Source: Pelagihabitans sp947500445 (GTDB lineage: Bacteria > Bacteroidota > Bacteroidia > Flavobacteriales > Flavobacteriaceae). Taken from it: a DNA stretch of 64,000 bases. The stretch lies in assembly GCF_050589625.1 (NCBI RefSeq), contig NZ_JBNGOP010000005.1, positions 124,001 to 188,000 of the forward strand, in the 5' to 3' direction. A model generated the notes under the pieces. The model saw only the letters and a program-made list of their open reading frames with translations, made no database searches and was not told where the DNA came from. The stretch's first letter is position 1; each line of letters starts with the position of its first letter. The position numbers were made by a program, and so were the translations under genes. Positions 16,451 to 25,008 of this stretch are shown piece by piece.

Positions 16451-16789
16451 ATGAGAATAACATATTTGTTGTTGATGTTTTTCGTGTTGAGTTGTGGTAA
16501 TCAGCACGATCCTTTGATAGATGCAATTGATAAACTACAAAAAGATTTTTCAGAAGAAGAGTTGAAGATTTTTAGAGAACAAAATGAAGTAAAAATTTTG
16601 AACTCGTATCACTTTACTGGTGATATTGATGATCCTCTTTTGAAGGAATATTTTTACTCAAATAATATTAAAAATATAGAATATATAGGCAATATTTTAT
16701 ACACCTCTTTACATCGAAAATTGAACAATGAGCCGATAAGAATTGATGAGCAAATTAAATTTTACCAAAACAAACAGGCGGTTCCTTAG
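16451..16789 (+). CDS. Putative immunity lipoprotein B
   Basis: This is a 112-aa protein with a clear lipoprotein signal: a hydrophobic stretch at residues 4-14 and a VLSC lipobox with Cys15. The mature part is acidic and helical. It lies 20 bp after tip B in the position of an immunity gene and differs completely from immunity A, as expected for a different toxin. A terminator follows at 16879. The immunity role is inferred from context. Confidence 0.7.
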   Translation: MRITYLLLMFFVLSCGNQHDPLIDAIDKLQKDFSEEELKIFREQNEVKILNSYHFTGDIDDPLLKEYFYSNNIKNIEYIGNILYTSLHRKLNNEPIRIDEQIKFYQNKQAVP

Positions 16790-16816
16790 AAGATATCTTA
16801 TGCATCTATCCCGCTG

Positions 16817-16840
16817 TGCGAAGTTTGCAACTTCGTAGCG
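16817..16840. repeat. 24-bp palindromic repeat, copy 1
   Basis: TGCGAAGTTTGCAACTTCG plus TAGCG, with a CGAAGTT/AACTTCG palindrome inside. An identical copy is at 17015-17038, on the far side of the XRE stump. Confidence 0.8.
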
Positions 16841-16878
16841 TTATGAGTAATAAGAGTAAGACTAAAAACCGGATAATA

Positions 16879-16906
16879 ACCACGGTATTGATGTCGTGGT
16901 TTTTTT
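16879..16906. terminator. Hairpin terminator after immunity B
   Basis: ACCACG and CGTGGT arms around a 10-nt loop are followed by six T. It has the same placement as the terminator behind immunity A, with the XRE stop codon in the T tract. Confidence 0.7.
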
Positions 16907-17010
16907 ATGAGTAGGCCAATCTTGCCTTGGCATCCCTGATCAAAGCGTCAAGGGCGAACAGTATATGCTCCCTATCACTGTCGGGCAGCTTCTGTATGGT
17001 GAGGATTCCC
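16905..17010 (-). pseudogene. 3' stump of an XRE regulator gene
   Basis: The minus strand encodes about 33 residues ending in KLPDSDREHILFALDALIRD and then AKARLAYS. They align with the C-terminus of the intact XRE regulator (LPQKEREALLLTIDAFLRD, AKKAYA). The HTH part is missing, and the stump ends at the 24-bp palindromic repeat. This is a relic of an earlier element of the same family. Confidence 0.75.
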
Positions 17011-17014
17011 GCTC

Positions 17015-17038
17015 TGCGAAGTTTGCAACTTCGTAGCG
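17015..17038. repeat. 24-bp palindromic repeat, copy 2
   Basis: This is identical to 16817-16840. It lies directly between the XRE stump and the start of Rhs homology at about 17040, so it marks a rearrangement joint. Confidence 0.8.
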
Positions 17039-17039
17039 T

Positions 17040-19058
17040 CCTGAAGGCTATGTGGAGCCCAAGACCAATGGCGGCTACGACCATATTTATCAATACAAGG
17101 ACCATTTAGGGAACGTACGGCTCTCCTATAAGAACGCGGGTACTGCCTCTAACCCAGATTTGGAGATACAGGAGGAGAACAACTATTATCCCTTCGGGAT
17201 AAGCTATAATGAGCCCCAAAACGGAGTGGTTCCTTTATACAACGGGAACATCTCCGAAACACGATGGCGAACGGCCAATGCAGACGATAGTTCTTTAAAA
17301 TATTATACCTACGATTACGATGCCCTGAACCGAATTACCTCTGGAATCGATAACACACAGGATAATAGATATAGCCTAACGGGAATATCCTATGACGAAA
17401 ATGGAAATATCCAGAATCTTGAAAGGAACGGGTATACAGATGTAAACGTTACTACCTTCGGGGTAATGGACAACCTTACCTATTCCTATACGGGAAACCA
17501 ATTGAAAGCTATCGATGATGCTATAACCGCAAGTGCTGTTACTGGCTTTGTGGATGGTGCCGAACTTGCGACGGAATATACATATGACGCCAACGGAAAC
17601 CTTTTGACGAACGCCAACAAGGGAATAACCTCCATAATCTATAATCATTTGAACCTGCCCACCAAGATTACCGTGAACGGTAATGCTAACGATGGTACAA
17701 TAGATTATGTTTACGATGTCACTGGTACAAAACTAAAAAAGACTATTAGTAACGGTGCCGAAACAGACTAGGCGTTTGGGTATGTCTATGAGAATGACCA
17801 ATTACAATTCTTTGGTCATGAAGAAGGTTATGTAGTGCCTGATGCCTCAGGAGGATATGATTATATTTTTCAATATTCTGATCATTTGGCCAATGCTCGC
17901 TTGCTATATAAGGATGAAAACAACGATGGCACTGTTGATAGCTCGGAGATTATTGAAGAAAACAATTATTACCCCTTCGGATTTTTACATAAAGGGTATA
18001 ATGGTACAGTATCTCCCTCGGGTAATTCTACTGTACAAAAGTGGAAGTTTAACGGCCAAGAAAACGAACAGGCTCTAGGGTTGAATGTTACCGAAATGAC
18101 TTTTAGGCAATATGAACCATCCATAGGTAGGTTCAATGTTGTCGACCCACTTGCAGAAGTACGGCCCGACTATACACCTTATAGGTTTGGTTATAACAAT
18201 CCTATATCTTTCAACGACCCGTATGGATTAATCGAGCGGAGTGTGTTGATGGACATTTACAATAGAAGTAGTTCGGGGACTACTTGGTACAATGATAACC
18301 ATTCAGGTTTTTATACCAATGATGGCGGGTATGTTGGTTATTCGAGCAGTGATACTTCTTTTAACAGTTCTCCAGGCTCTTCTACGGCTCTCCCAGGTGT
18401 TACTGTGACCAGAGACCCCAATAGTCCTTGGGTCGGCGTTGCGCATGTTGGTGCTGCATTGGCAATAAGAGACCAAGTTTATAGTACAAAATGGTATGAT
18501 AGGTATTATGGTGGTGATGGCAGTGGTAGTTTCCATGATAACCTTATGTATGGAATGGATCAGGTTAACAGGTATAACCCGATTGCAAATGCATGGGATG
18601 TAATTTCATATGCATTTACTGGGGAGGATAGATTTGGAAACACAATGGGCCAAGGGCAGGCTTACGCATCCGCTTTAGCCGTAGGCCCTGTAAAAGTAGG
18701 TGGCGCTGCCGGTGGTGCTGGGAATTTATGGAAAGTGGGGGCTGCGAATACTTTAAAAGGTAACGCGCCATTGACAATTCATCATGTTGGACAAGCAGCT
18801 GCTATGAAAAAGTTCATCCCAAATTATAATTATAGGACTGCACCATCTATCTTAGTGCCATATGCCCGTCATATTAGAAAAGTTGATAATTTGAGATTAT
18901 CAACAAAAACATCAGGGTTTAAAAACGCAAGAGAAGTATTGGCAAGAGATATCTTTGAGCTGAGAAGGGTGTATCCGAATGTGCCAAATAAATCATTGCA
19001 AGAACTTATTAAGTTGAACAAATCAACATATCCGAATGCATTTAAAAAAGTGAATTGA
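17040..19058 (+). pseudogene. Truncated rhs gene with tip C (HNH/endonuclease-like), one in-frame TAG
   Basis: This is one reading frame of about 670 codons interrupted by a TAG at 17769-17771; homology continues in the same frame on both sides (ISNGAETD, stop, AFGYVYEND). The 5' end starts abruptly at PEGYVEPKTNGG, without the Rhs shell. It holds two copies of the YD-type segment (EGYV...YDxIxQYxDHL...EENNYYPFG, at about 17043-17200 and 17826-17988). In the first copy the YPFG is fused to an upstream-type repeat (PLYNGNISETRWRTAN), pointing to a recombination joint. The end signature IGRFNVVDPLAE precedes tip C. Its last 110 residues contain TIHHVGQAAAMKKF and LARDIFELRRVYPN, resembling HNH/endonuclease VII-type tips. 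Confidence 0.8.
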
Positions 19059-19520
19059 ATGGAATCAAATATAGTAGAAAAAGCATACCGTGAAGCAGTC
19101 GAGGGAATTAAGGAAGAATGGTTAGATTCCCTTAATCCAAGATGGTATGAATATATTATGGGACTCCCAATTAAATCAAAGGTAACTTATATGGTCGTTG
19201 TTCTGCACGATCAAGTTATCAATGGTGGGTTCCATCAATACTTTTGTAATGCAGGCTATGGTCAATTTGCGTTAAAAACTATCTCTTGTTTGGAGGAAAT
19301 AAATGCTTTAAACAAAGCCAAACTATTGCGACAAGCATATGATACGGTTAACAGTTCCAAAATAAGTGACGAGTTATTCATAGCTGATTTGATTAATCAG
19401 AGAATCAACAATTTGTTCGATGGCGATGATTTATATGAGCCATTAGGGGTTCTTGATGAAAAATTTTACGATTCCTCAGAAGAAATCGAACCGCTACTGA
19501 TCGACTTTTTAAAAAAGTGA
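19059..19520 (+). CDS. DMP19/DUF4375-like immunity protein C
   Basis: This is a 153-aa cytoplasmic protein without a signal peptide. The segment VLHDQVINGGFHQYFCN (about residues 48-64) is the hallmark of the DMP19/DUF4375 family, which occurs widely as immunity proteins of DNA-targeting polymorphic toxins. It starts directly after the tip C stop. A cytoplasmic immunity protein fits a nuclease toxin. The gene is intact although its rhs partner is interrupted, so it may be kept for protection against kin that carry tip C. Confidence 0.8.
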   Translation: MESNIVEKAYREAVEGIKEEWLDSLNPRWYEYIMGLPIKSKVTYMVVVLHDQVINGGFHQYFCNAGYGQFALKTISCLEEINALNKAKLLRQAYDTVNSSKISDELFIADLINQRINNLFDGDDLYEPLGVLDEKFYDSSEEIEPLLIDFLKK

Positions 19521-19551
19521 TATAATATCAATTTGAAAATAGAATAGAAAA

Positions 19552-19578
19552 CCACGGTAGCAATGTCGTGGCTTTTTT
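19552..19578. terminator. Hairpin terminator after immunity C
   Basis: CCACG and CGTGG arms around a 10-nt loop are followed by a T tract. It is the third instance of the immunity/terminator/XRE layout. Confidence 0.65.
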
Positions 19579-19583
19579 ATGCC

Positions 19584-19710
19584 TTAAAGCGAAGCTACGT
19601 TTTTGTTGAAAAAGTCCTTGAACTTCTTTTTTGTAAGGAACGAATCGATCATCTTGAAGATCATGGAGCTTTCTTCCTCGTCCAGTTCCTGCGCCTGTTT
19701 GTCCCTCGCT
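19584..19710 (-). pseudogene. 3' stump of a second, diverged XRE regulator gene
   Basis: The minus strand encodes about 40 residues: RDKQAQELDEEESS, MIFKMIDSFLTKKKF and KDFFNKNVASL, then a stop. This is the C-terminal tail pattern of flavobacterial XRE regulators (acidic, then I-D-S/A-F/L-L, then basic). No HTH remains; homology ends where the 218-bp repeat begins. It is more diverged from the intact regulator than the 16905 stump, so it probably comes from an older or different element. Confidence 0.65.
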
Positions 19711-19928
19711 ACCGCTAGTCTTTGACTAGTGGCGTACCGAGTAAGCAAAAACAATAAGCTAAAAGCTACGATAATAAATCGTAGCTTTTATGTTTTTAAG
19801 GTGGTATGAGCAGAAACCATATATTCTATTATAAAGCAGTTGCGTATTTTGTCAGTTTTGAAGCGGTTTAAAGTATCGAGGTGTTCACTGACAAGCCTAT
19901 TTTGAAATTTTGTCGGAGCGTGCGTTAA
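19711..19928 (+). repeat. 218-bp direct repeat, copy R1
   Basis: This is an imperfect copy of 20581-20796. It opens with ACCGCTAGTC and a GACTAG palindrome, then GTACCGAGTAAGCAA, a hairpin (AAAGCTACGAT / ATCGTAGCTTTT) at about 19760-19786, AAGGTGGTAT, and ends GTCGGAGCG. The two copies flank tip D and its immunity gene. Confidence 0.75.
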
Positions 19929-20070
19929 GATCATTTCAGAAAAGAAAAAGGGGATGGAAGGATTTGATCATTGTTTTAAGCCCACTCTGCCGCCACCATT
20001 TGCAAACTGGCGGTAGTGGGGGGCTAGGGGGATAGTATCGAGAAGCACTAGAAACATAAGAAATCCAACC

Positions 20071-20196
20071 CCACGCAAAGTTATAGCTAGAGATATTCTC
20101 GAGCTTAGAAGGGTTTATCCTAATATTCCTAATAATGCCTTGCAACAGTTAATAAAGATGAACAAAGAAATGTACCCAAAGGCATTTATGAAATAA
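20071..20196 (+). pseudogene. Remnant of Rhs toxin tip D (tip C-related)
   Basis: These are the last 41 codons of an Rhs tip: P-R-K-VIARDILELRRVYPNIP and then NNALQQLIKMNK to a stop at 20194. The sequence closely matches the end of tip C (LARDIFELRRVYPNVP). Everything upstream is gone, and 19929-20070 holds no coding sequence, only a CCGCCA/TGGCGG inverted pair near 19990. It is a fragment of a displaced tip, still followed by its immunity gene after 33 bp. Confidence 0.75.
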
Positions 20197-20229
20197 AAGT
20201 AACTTTACCGTGATTGAAAAAATAAATAA

Positions 20230-20568
20230 ATGAAACCAGAAGAATTTGTCAACAGTATTAAGGAGTTAGTAATAAATGAAAATCTAAATATTTATAAAGA
20301 TTTGTTTGAAACAACTAATGTTGATGATGTCACTGATTTATATTGGAAAAACGCTCTTTCATTTTTTCGTTTACTAAGCGATTCGCAGAAGAGTGTTTTC
20401 TATCAGATACTTCGTCAGGTTGAGGTAGATACTGTGTCTAATATTTTTGCAGTTTTAGATGGAGTTACATTCCTAGAAGGACAAGAGAGGGATTTTATTC
20501 TAGAATACGAAGGAAAAAAAGTTAATGTTGATTTACAAGATATTTTTTTAGAGTCGGAAGAAGATTAG
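20230..20568 (+). CDS. Putative immunity protein D
   Basis: This is a 112-aa, acidic, cytoplasmic protein, helical throughout, with no signal peptide. It contains the segment FYQILRQVEVDTVSNIFAVL and then DGVTFLEGQ. It follows the tip D remnant in the immunity position, and its size fits small single-domain immunity proteins. It differs from immunity C although tips C and D are related at their ends, so the lost part of tip D may have determined specificity. The role is inferred from position. Confidence 0.65.
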   Translation: MKPEEFVNSIKELVINENLNIYKDLFETTNVDDVTDLYWKNALSFFRLLSDSQKSVFYQILRQVEVDTVSNIFAVLDGVTFLEGQERDFILEYEGKKVNVDLQDIFLESEED

Positions 20569-20580
20569 ATTCCCCCCGCC

Positions 20581-20796
20581 ACCGCTAGTCCGTGACTAGC
20601 GGCATACCGAGTAAGCAAATACACTAAACTGAAAGCTACGATACTAAATCGTAGCTTTTGTATTTTTAAGGTGGTATCGGTAGAAACTAGATATCCCATA
20701 ATAGGGTGGGGCCATATTTTGTCTGTTTTGCAACGGTTTATGGGATAAATAGGCTTATGCGACAAGACTATTTTAAAATCTTGGCGGAGCGTTAAC
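20581..20796 (+). repeat. 216-bp direct repeat, copy R2
   Basis: This is the second copy of R1. It contains a perfect GCTAGTC/GACTAGC palindrome at its start and an AAAGCTACGAT/ATCGTAGCTTTT hairpin at about 20630-20657 that may act as a terminator. It ends 1 bp before the stop codon of the mutase gene and so marks the right edge of the Rhs island. Confidence 0.75.
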
Positions 20797-20797
20797 A

Positions 20798-22930
20798 TCA
20801 CCCCATCAAAATCTCCAACAACTGTATTGCGGCTTCCGGAATTTTGGTTCCTGGTCCAAAAACGGCTACGGCACCGTTTTTAAATAGAAAATCATAGTCC
20901 TGTCGGGGAATAACGCCCCCTACGATGACCATAATATCCTCACGACCGTTGTCCTTTAAAATTTCAATGACTTTGGGTACTAGGGTCTTGTGTCCTCCCG
21001 CGAGGGAGGAAATCCCCAATACGTGTACATCGTTTTCTATGGCTTGGTTGGCCACTTCTTCCGGGGTTTGAAAAAGTGGGCCGATATCCACATCAAAACC
21101 CAGGTCGGCATAGCCCGTGGCCACCACCCGGGCACCACGATCATGGCCGTCCTGTCCCATTTTGGCGATCAGGATACGCGGGCGTCGTCCTTCTTCGGCC
21201 GCAAAGGCATCGGCTAGGGCCTGTGCCTTTTGAAAAGCGGCATTGTTTTTACTTTCTTTGGAATACACTCCTGAAATCGTTTTAATATCGGCGGTGTGCC
21301 TTCCAAAGGCTTTTTCCAGGGCAAGGCTGATTTCCCCCAATGTGGCCCTGGCCCTTGCCGCCGCTATTGCTAAAGCTAACAAATTTCCATCGTTTTGCGG
21401 AGCGTTTGTTCCGTTTCCTTCGGTCCCATCTGGCGCTACGGCTTTTTGGTCTTCACTTTTCTTCATTTTGGCCTTTGCCGCGGCTTCCAGCTTTTGTAGC
21501 GTTTGGGCAACCTGTGCCGGGTTTCTTTCGGTTTTGATCCGGTCCAACCGTTCCAGTTGTTTTCGTCGTACGGCATTGTTGTCCACTTCTAAAATGACAA
21601 GGTCGTCCTCTTCCTCCAGCGCAAATTTGTTCACCCCGATAATGGGCGCCTCCCCCGTATCGATCCGCGCCTGTTTGCGTGCCGCGGCCTCCTCGATCCG
21701 CATTTTTGGGATACCGGCCTCAATGGCTTTTGTCATTCCGCCGAGTTCCTCTACTTCCTGAATCAATCGCCAGGCGTTTTGCACCAGGGTATCGGTCAGT
21801 TCCTCTACATGATAACTACCGGCCCAGGGGTCCACGGTTTTGGTGATTTTGGTCTCCTCCCGTAAAAAGAGCTGCGTTTCCCGTGCGATCCGTGCCGAAA
21901 AATCGGTAGGAAGGCCTATGGCCTCGTCCAGTGCATTGGTATGAAGGCTTTGGGTGCCCCCGAATACCGCTGCCGCGGCTTCAATGGTAGTACGGGCCAC
22001 GTTGTTGAACGGGTCTTGTTCGGTCAGGCTCCAACCACTGGTTTGGCAATGGGTACGTAACGAGAGGGACTTTTCGTTTTTGGGAGCGAACTGTCGCATC
22101 AGTTTGGCCCATAACAGACGGCCGGCGCGCAGCTTGGCAATTTCGGTAAAATGGTCCATACCAATGCCCCAGAAAAAGGACAGTCGCGGGGCAAAGCTGT
22201 CGATATCGAGCCCTGCGGCCAATCCGGTACGTACATATTCCAATCCGTCGGCGAGGGTATAGGCCAGTTCAATTTCGGCGGTGGCCCCCGCTTCGTGCAT
22301 ATGATAGCCCGAGATGCTGATGCTATTGAATCGCGGCATAAACTGGCTGGTGTATTCAAAAATGTCCGCTACGATCTGCATGGAGGGCGAGGGGGGGTAA
22401 ATGTAGGTGTTGCGCACCATAAATTCCTTTAAAATATCGTTTTGTATGGTGCCGGAAAGCTGTTCGGGAGCGACACCCTGTTCCTCCGCCGCTACAATAT
22501 AAAAGGCCATTATGGGCAAAACCGCCCCGTTCATGGTCATGGAAACCGACATTTTATCCAATGGAATACTATCAAACAGGATGTTCATATCGGCAATGGA
22601 ATCTATGGCAACACCGGCTTTGCCAACATCTCCCATCACCCGCTCGTGGTCGCTATCGTACCCGCGATGGGTGGGCAGGTCAAATGCGACCGAAAGACCC
22701 TTTTGGCCCGCCGCCAGGTTACGTCTGTAAAAAGCATTGCTTTCCTCGGCCGTGGAAAACCCCGCGTACTGCCGCACCGTCCAAGGGCGTTGCACGTACA
22801 TGGTCGGATAGGGCCCCCTTAAAAAGGGCGGGAACCCCGCTGCAAAGGCCTCATGTTCGAACGGTCGGGGTTCCTGGCCGTTTTCGCCATCAAAAGATAG
22901 TTCCAGATGTTGTACGTCTTTACGTTTCAT
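20798..22930 (-). CDS. mutB: Methylmalonyl-CoA mutase large (catalytic) subunit
   Basis: This is a 710-aa cytoplasmic enzyme that interconverts methylmalonyl-CoA and succinyl-CoA with adenosylcobalamin, linking propionyl-CoA and the TCA cycle. The N-terminal TIM barrel has the substrate-binding segments MYVQRPWTVRQYAGFST and LSVAFDLPTHRGYDSDH. The C-terminal B12-binding domain has the DGHDRG cobalt-ligand motif and the GGVIPxQDY and GPGT loops. A Lys/Gly/Asn-rich linker at about residues 500-530 is longer than usual and looks disordered. The small-subunit gene lies 45 bp upstream on the same strand. Repeat R2 abuts its 3' end. Confidence 0.96.
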   Translation of the reverse strand: MKRKDVQHLELSFDGENGQEPRPFEHEAFAAGFPPFLRGPYPTMYVQRPWTVRQYAGFSTAEESNAFYRRNLAAGQKGLSVAFDLPTHRGYDSDHERVMGDVGKAGVAIDSIADMNILFDSIPLDKMSVSMTMNGAVLPIMAFYIVAAEEQGVAPEQLSGTIQNDILKEFMVRNTYIYPPSPSMQIVADIFEYTSQFMPRFNSISISGYHMHEAGATAEIELAYTLADGLEYVRTGLAAGLDIDSFAPRLSFFWGIGMDHFTEIAKLRAGRLLWAKLMRQFAPKNEKSLSLRTHCQTSGWSLTEQDPFNNVARTTIEAAAAVFGGTQSLHTNALDEAIGLPTDFSARIARETQLFLREETKITKTVDPWAGSYHVEELTDTLVQNAWRLIQEVEELGGMTKAIEAGIPKMRIEEAAARKQARIDTGEAPIIGVNKFALEEEDDLVILEVDNNAVRRKQLERLDRIKTERNPAQVAQTLQKLEAAAKAKMKKSEDQKAVAPDGTEGNGTNAPQNDGNLLALAIAAARARATLGEISLALEKAFGRHTADIKTISGVYSKESKNNAAFQKAQALADAFAAEEGRRPRILIAKMGQDGHDRGARVVATGYADLGFDVDIGPLFQTPEEVANQAIENDVHVLGISSLAGGHKTLVPKVIEILKDNGREDIMVIVGGVIPRQDYDFLFKNGAVAVFGPGTKIPEAAIQLLEILMG

Positions 22931-22975
22931 AAGCGGACCATGGTGGTTTTATCCTGTTTTAAAGGGAAATGGGCA

Positions 22976-24355
22976 TTATTGCTCTTGTTGTAATCGTTCC
23001 TGTTCCAAGGCTTCCGACAAGCGTTTGGGCACTAGGGGCGGTAGCAACGTTTTGCGCGGTCTTTTTTGTACGAAAGGGTACACCTCCAATTCCCCTTTCA
23101 TTCGTTCTTGTTGGGCTGCGTAGCGGTTGGTGCCCACCAATAGTTCTTCTTCCGTATGAAAACGCTTTTGGGATTTTTGGGCGCTTTCAGCAATTTTTCT
23201 TTGAATGGTATGGTCGTTCAGTTGCTTTAAAAAGCCTCCGGAAGCTTCAATTTGTTTGAAAAGCAACAAGGCTTTTTCCGCCATTTGGCGTACGAGGGTC
23301 TCCAGGTAATGGTTGCCCGCAACGGGATCGTAGGAGCCATCAAAAAAGCTTTCGTGCTTGAGCAGTAACAATTGGTTACGGGCAATACGATCCCCAAACG
23401 CGTTTCGTTTGTGATAAAGGGTATCATAAGGGCTATTGAACACGGTATCGGCCCCGCCCAATATGGCCGACATGCACTCGGTGGTCGTACGCAACATATT
23501 GGTATTGTAGGCGTATACCGTTTTATTTCTTTTACTGGGTTCGGCGGTAATATGGCAATCTGCCGCTATGCCATAGTCCTTGGCCAATGTTCGCCATAGG
23601 AGGCGGAGCGCCCTAAATTTTGCGATCTCAAAAAAGTAATTGCCCCCAATGGCCATACGGAAGGTAATTCGCCGCTCGGGGTGCCGTGCACTGCGCAACA
23701 AGTACTCGTTGGCGTGGGAAAGGGCATAGGCAAGTTCCTGCACTCTATCCGCCCCCGAATTTTGGTAAAGTGCAGCGTCCACGGAAAACAGGCTACCGTT
23801 GAACTCCTTGGGTGCCGATGTGGCAATACCATCGCAAAATGCAAAATCCTTGTCCTTGCCGAAAAACCAATTCCCCTCTCGGGCCAAATTCCCAATAGGG
23901 TCCAACTGCAAATGCACTTGTGGAAATTGCTTTTGTGCGATTTCGGCTATTTGTTGAATGGGTTCCTGTGATAAGGTATCAAAACTAAAATAAACGGATT
24001 TTAGCGCGGTAATGTTTTTAAGGAGTGCTTTCGCCGTAAGGGTCGTATCGGCAACGGCAAAGCGTATGCTATCGATTCCTTTTGGGATCAGTTCCAGGGC
24101 CTTTTGGTTTCCTGTAAGCGCCTCGGTGACGGAAATGGTTTCCCCGATGGACCAGGGCCGGGGAGCGGCCTTGAGAAGCCTTTGCCGGTCCTTATGATCT
24201 TCGTTACTGTAAAAAGGTTTCACTTTTATGCCTTCGGGAGATTCCCATACCAGGGTATCGTTATAGTCCGCACCTTTGAGCCCATACTGGATTTTTTGCT
24301 TCCAGGCCTTGGCCGAAACCGCATCGAAATCGTCAAATAGGGGAGAAGGTTCCAT
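22976..24355 (-). CDS. mutA: Methylmalonyl-CoA mutase small subunit
   Basis: This is a 459-aa, non-catalytic partner of the large subunit in the heterodimeric mutase. It has the same TIM-barrel fold in reduced form, with barrel motifs such as FRMAIGGNYFFEIAKFRALR and the YDPVAGNHYLETL segment. It lacks the C-terminal B12-binding domain, as usual for the Bacteroidota small subunit, and is shorter than small subunits that keep a degenerate one. It precedes mutB in an operon with a 45-bp gap. Confidence 0.93.
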   Translation of the reverse strand: MEPSPLFDDFDAVSAKAWKQKIQYGLKGADYNDTLVWESPEGIKVKPFYSNEDHKDRQRLLKAAPRPWSIGETISVTEALTGNQKALELIPKGIDSIRFAVADTTLTAKALLKNITALKSVYFSFDTLSQEPIQQIAEIAQKQFPQVHLQLDPIGNLAREGNWFFGKDKDFAFCDGIATSAPKEFNGSLFSVDAALYQNSGADRVQELAYALSHANEYLLRSARHPERRITFRMAIGGNYFFEIAKFRALRLLWRTLAKDYGIAADCHITAEPSKRNKTVYAYNTNMLRTTTECMSAILGGADTVFNSPYDTLYHKRNAFGDRIARNQLLLLKHESFFDGSYDPVAGNHYLETLVRQMAEKALLLFKQIEASGGFLKQLNDHTIQRKIAESAQKSQKRFHTEEELLVGTNRYAAQQERMKGELEVYPFVQKRPRKTLLPPLVPKRLSEALEQERLQQEQ

Positions 24356-25008
24356 GGTAAAAAGTTTGTGATGAAGATACGCTTTATAGCATAAATTTAG
24401 TCGGCCCGATCTGGGATTATTTCAAGGTGGTTTCCGTTTGGTAAGGAAGTCGTAAGCCTTCCGGGTCTCGTGTTTGAATTATCGGAGTATCCTGGGATAG
24501 CCATTTGTTTTACAGGGATATGGCTTGCTGCATGTAGGTTTGTATTAGGTTTTTTTGGAAGCCACGTTATACCAATGGCTAATTGGTATTATTACCCTTT
24601 TCGGTTTCAATTTTTCGTGCGCTGACCCGGAAATGCGGTCGGGAAGCGACTCCCTTACCATTGAAAGAAGTGCTTTGGTCGTTCACCGAAAAAAACGTGC
24701 TATTGACGGAAACAAGGTGGATTTGCAGAAAAGATTCCATTTACAAAATGGAGCTCGGAAAAGCCGTTCGAAGACAAATACTTGCGGTTTAACGATTTCT
24801 TAACTTTTGTTACGGCCCACTATTGAAAAGTACGTTACTTTGATGTTTCACCCCTAAATCGAATGACCTATGCATGTTATGACCGTTACCCACTTCTTCT
24901 AACGTTTTATATCGTTACCAGCACTTTTACCGTTTTGCCGAGGGTCCCTATGGTCATACTTGGCAGGTGTCCGAATTCAAAAAAAATTAACCGTAAACCA
25001 ACATACGA
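24356..25008. other. Divergent intergenic region, no supported gene
   Basis: These 653 bp lie between mutA (leftward) and the secreted-protein gene (rightward). Short frames here have no initiation signal or recognisable protein. TTACTTTG at 24835-24842 is one base off the Bacteroidota -7 consensus and may belong to the promoter of the 25009 gene. Confidence 0.4.

Noticed and set aside
24555..24803. An 82-codon plus-strand frame between mutA and the secreted-protein gene.
   Set aside because: No recognisable protein, weak start and composition typical of non-coding sequence.
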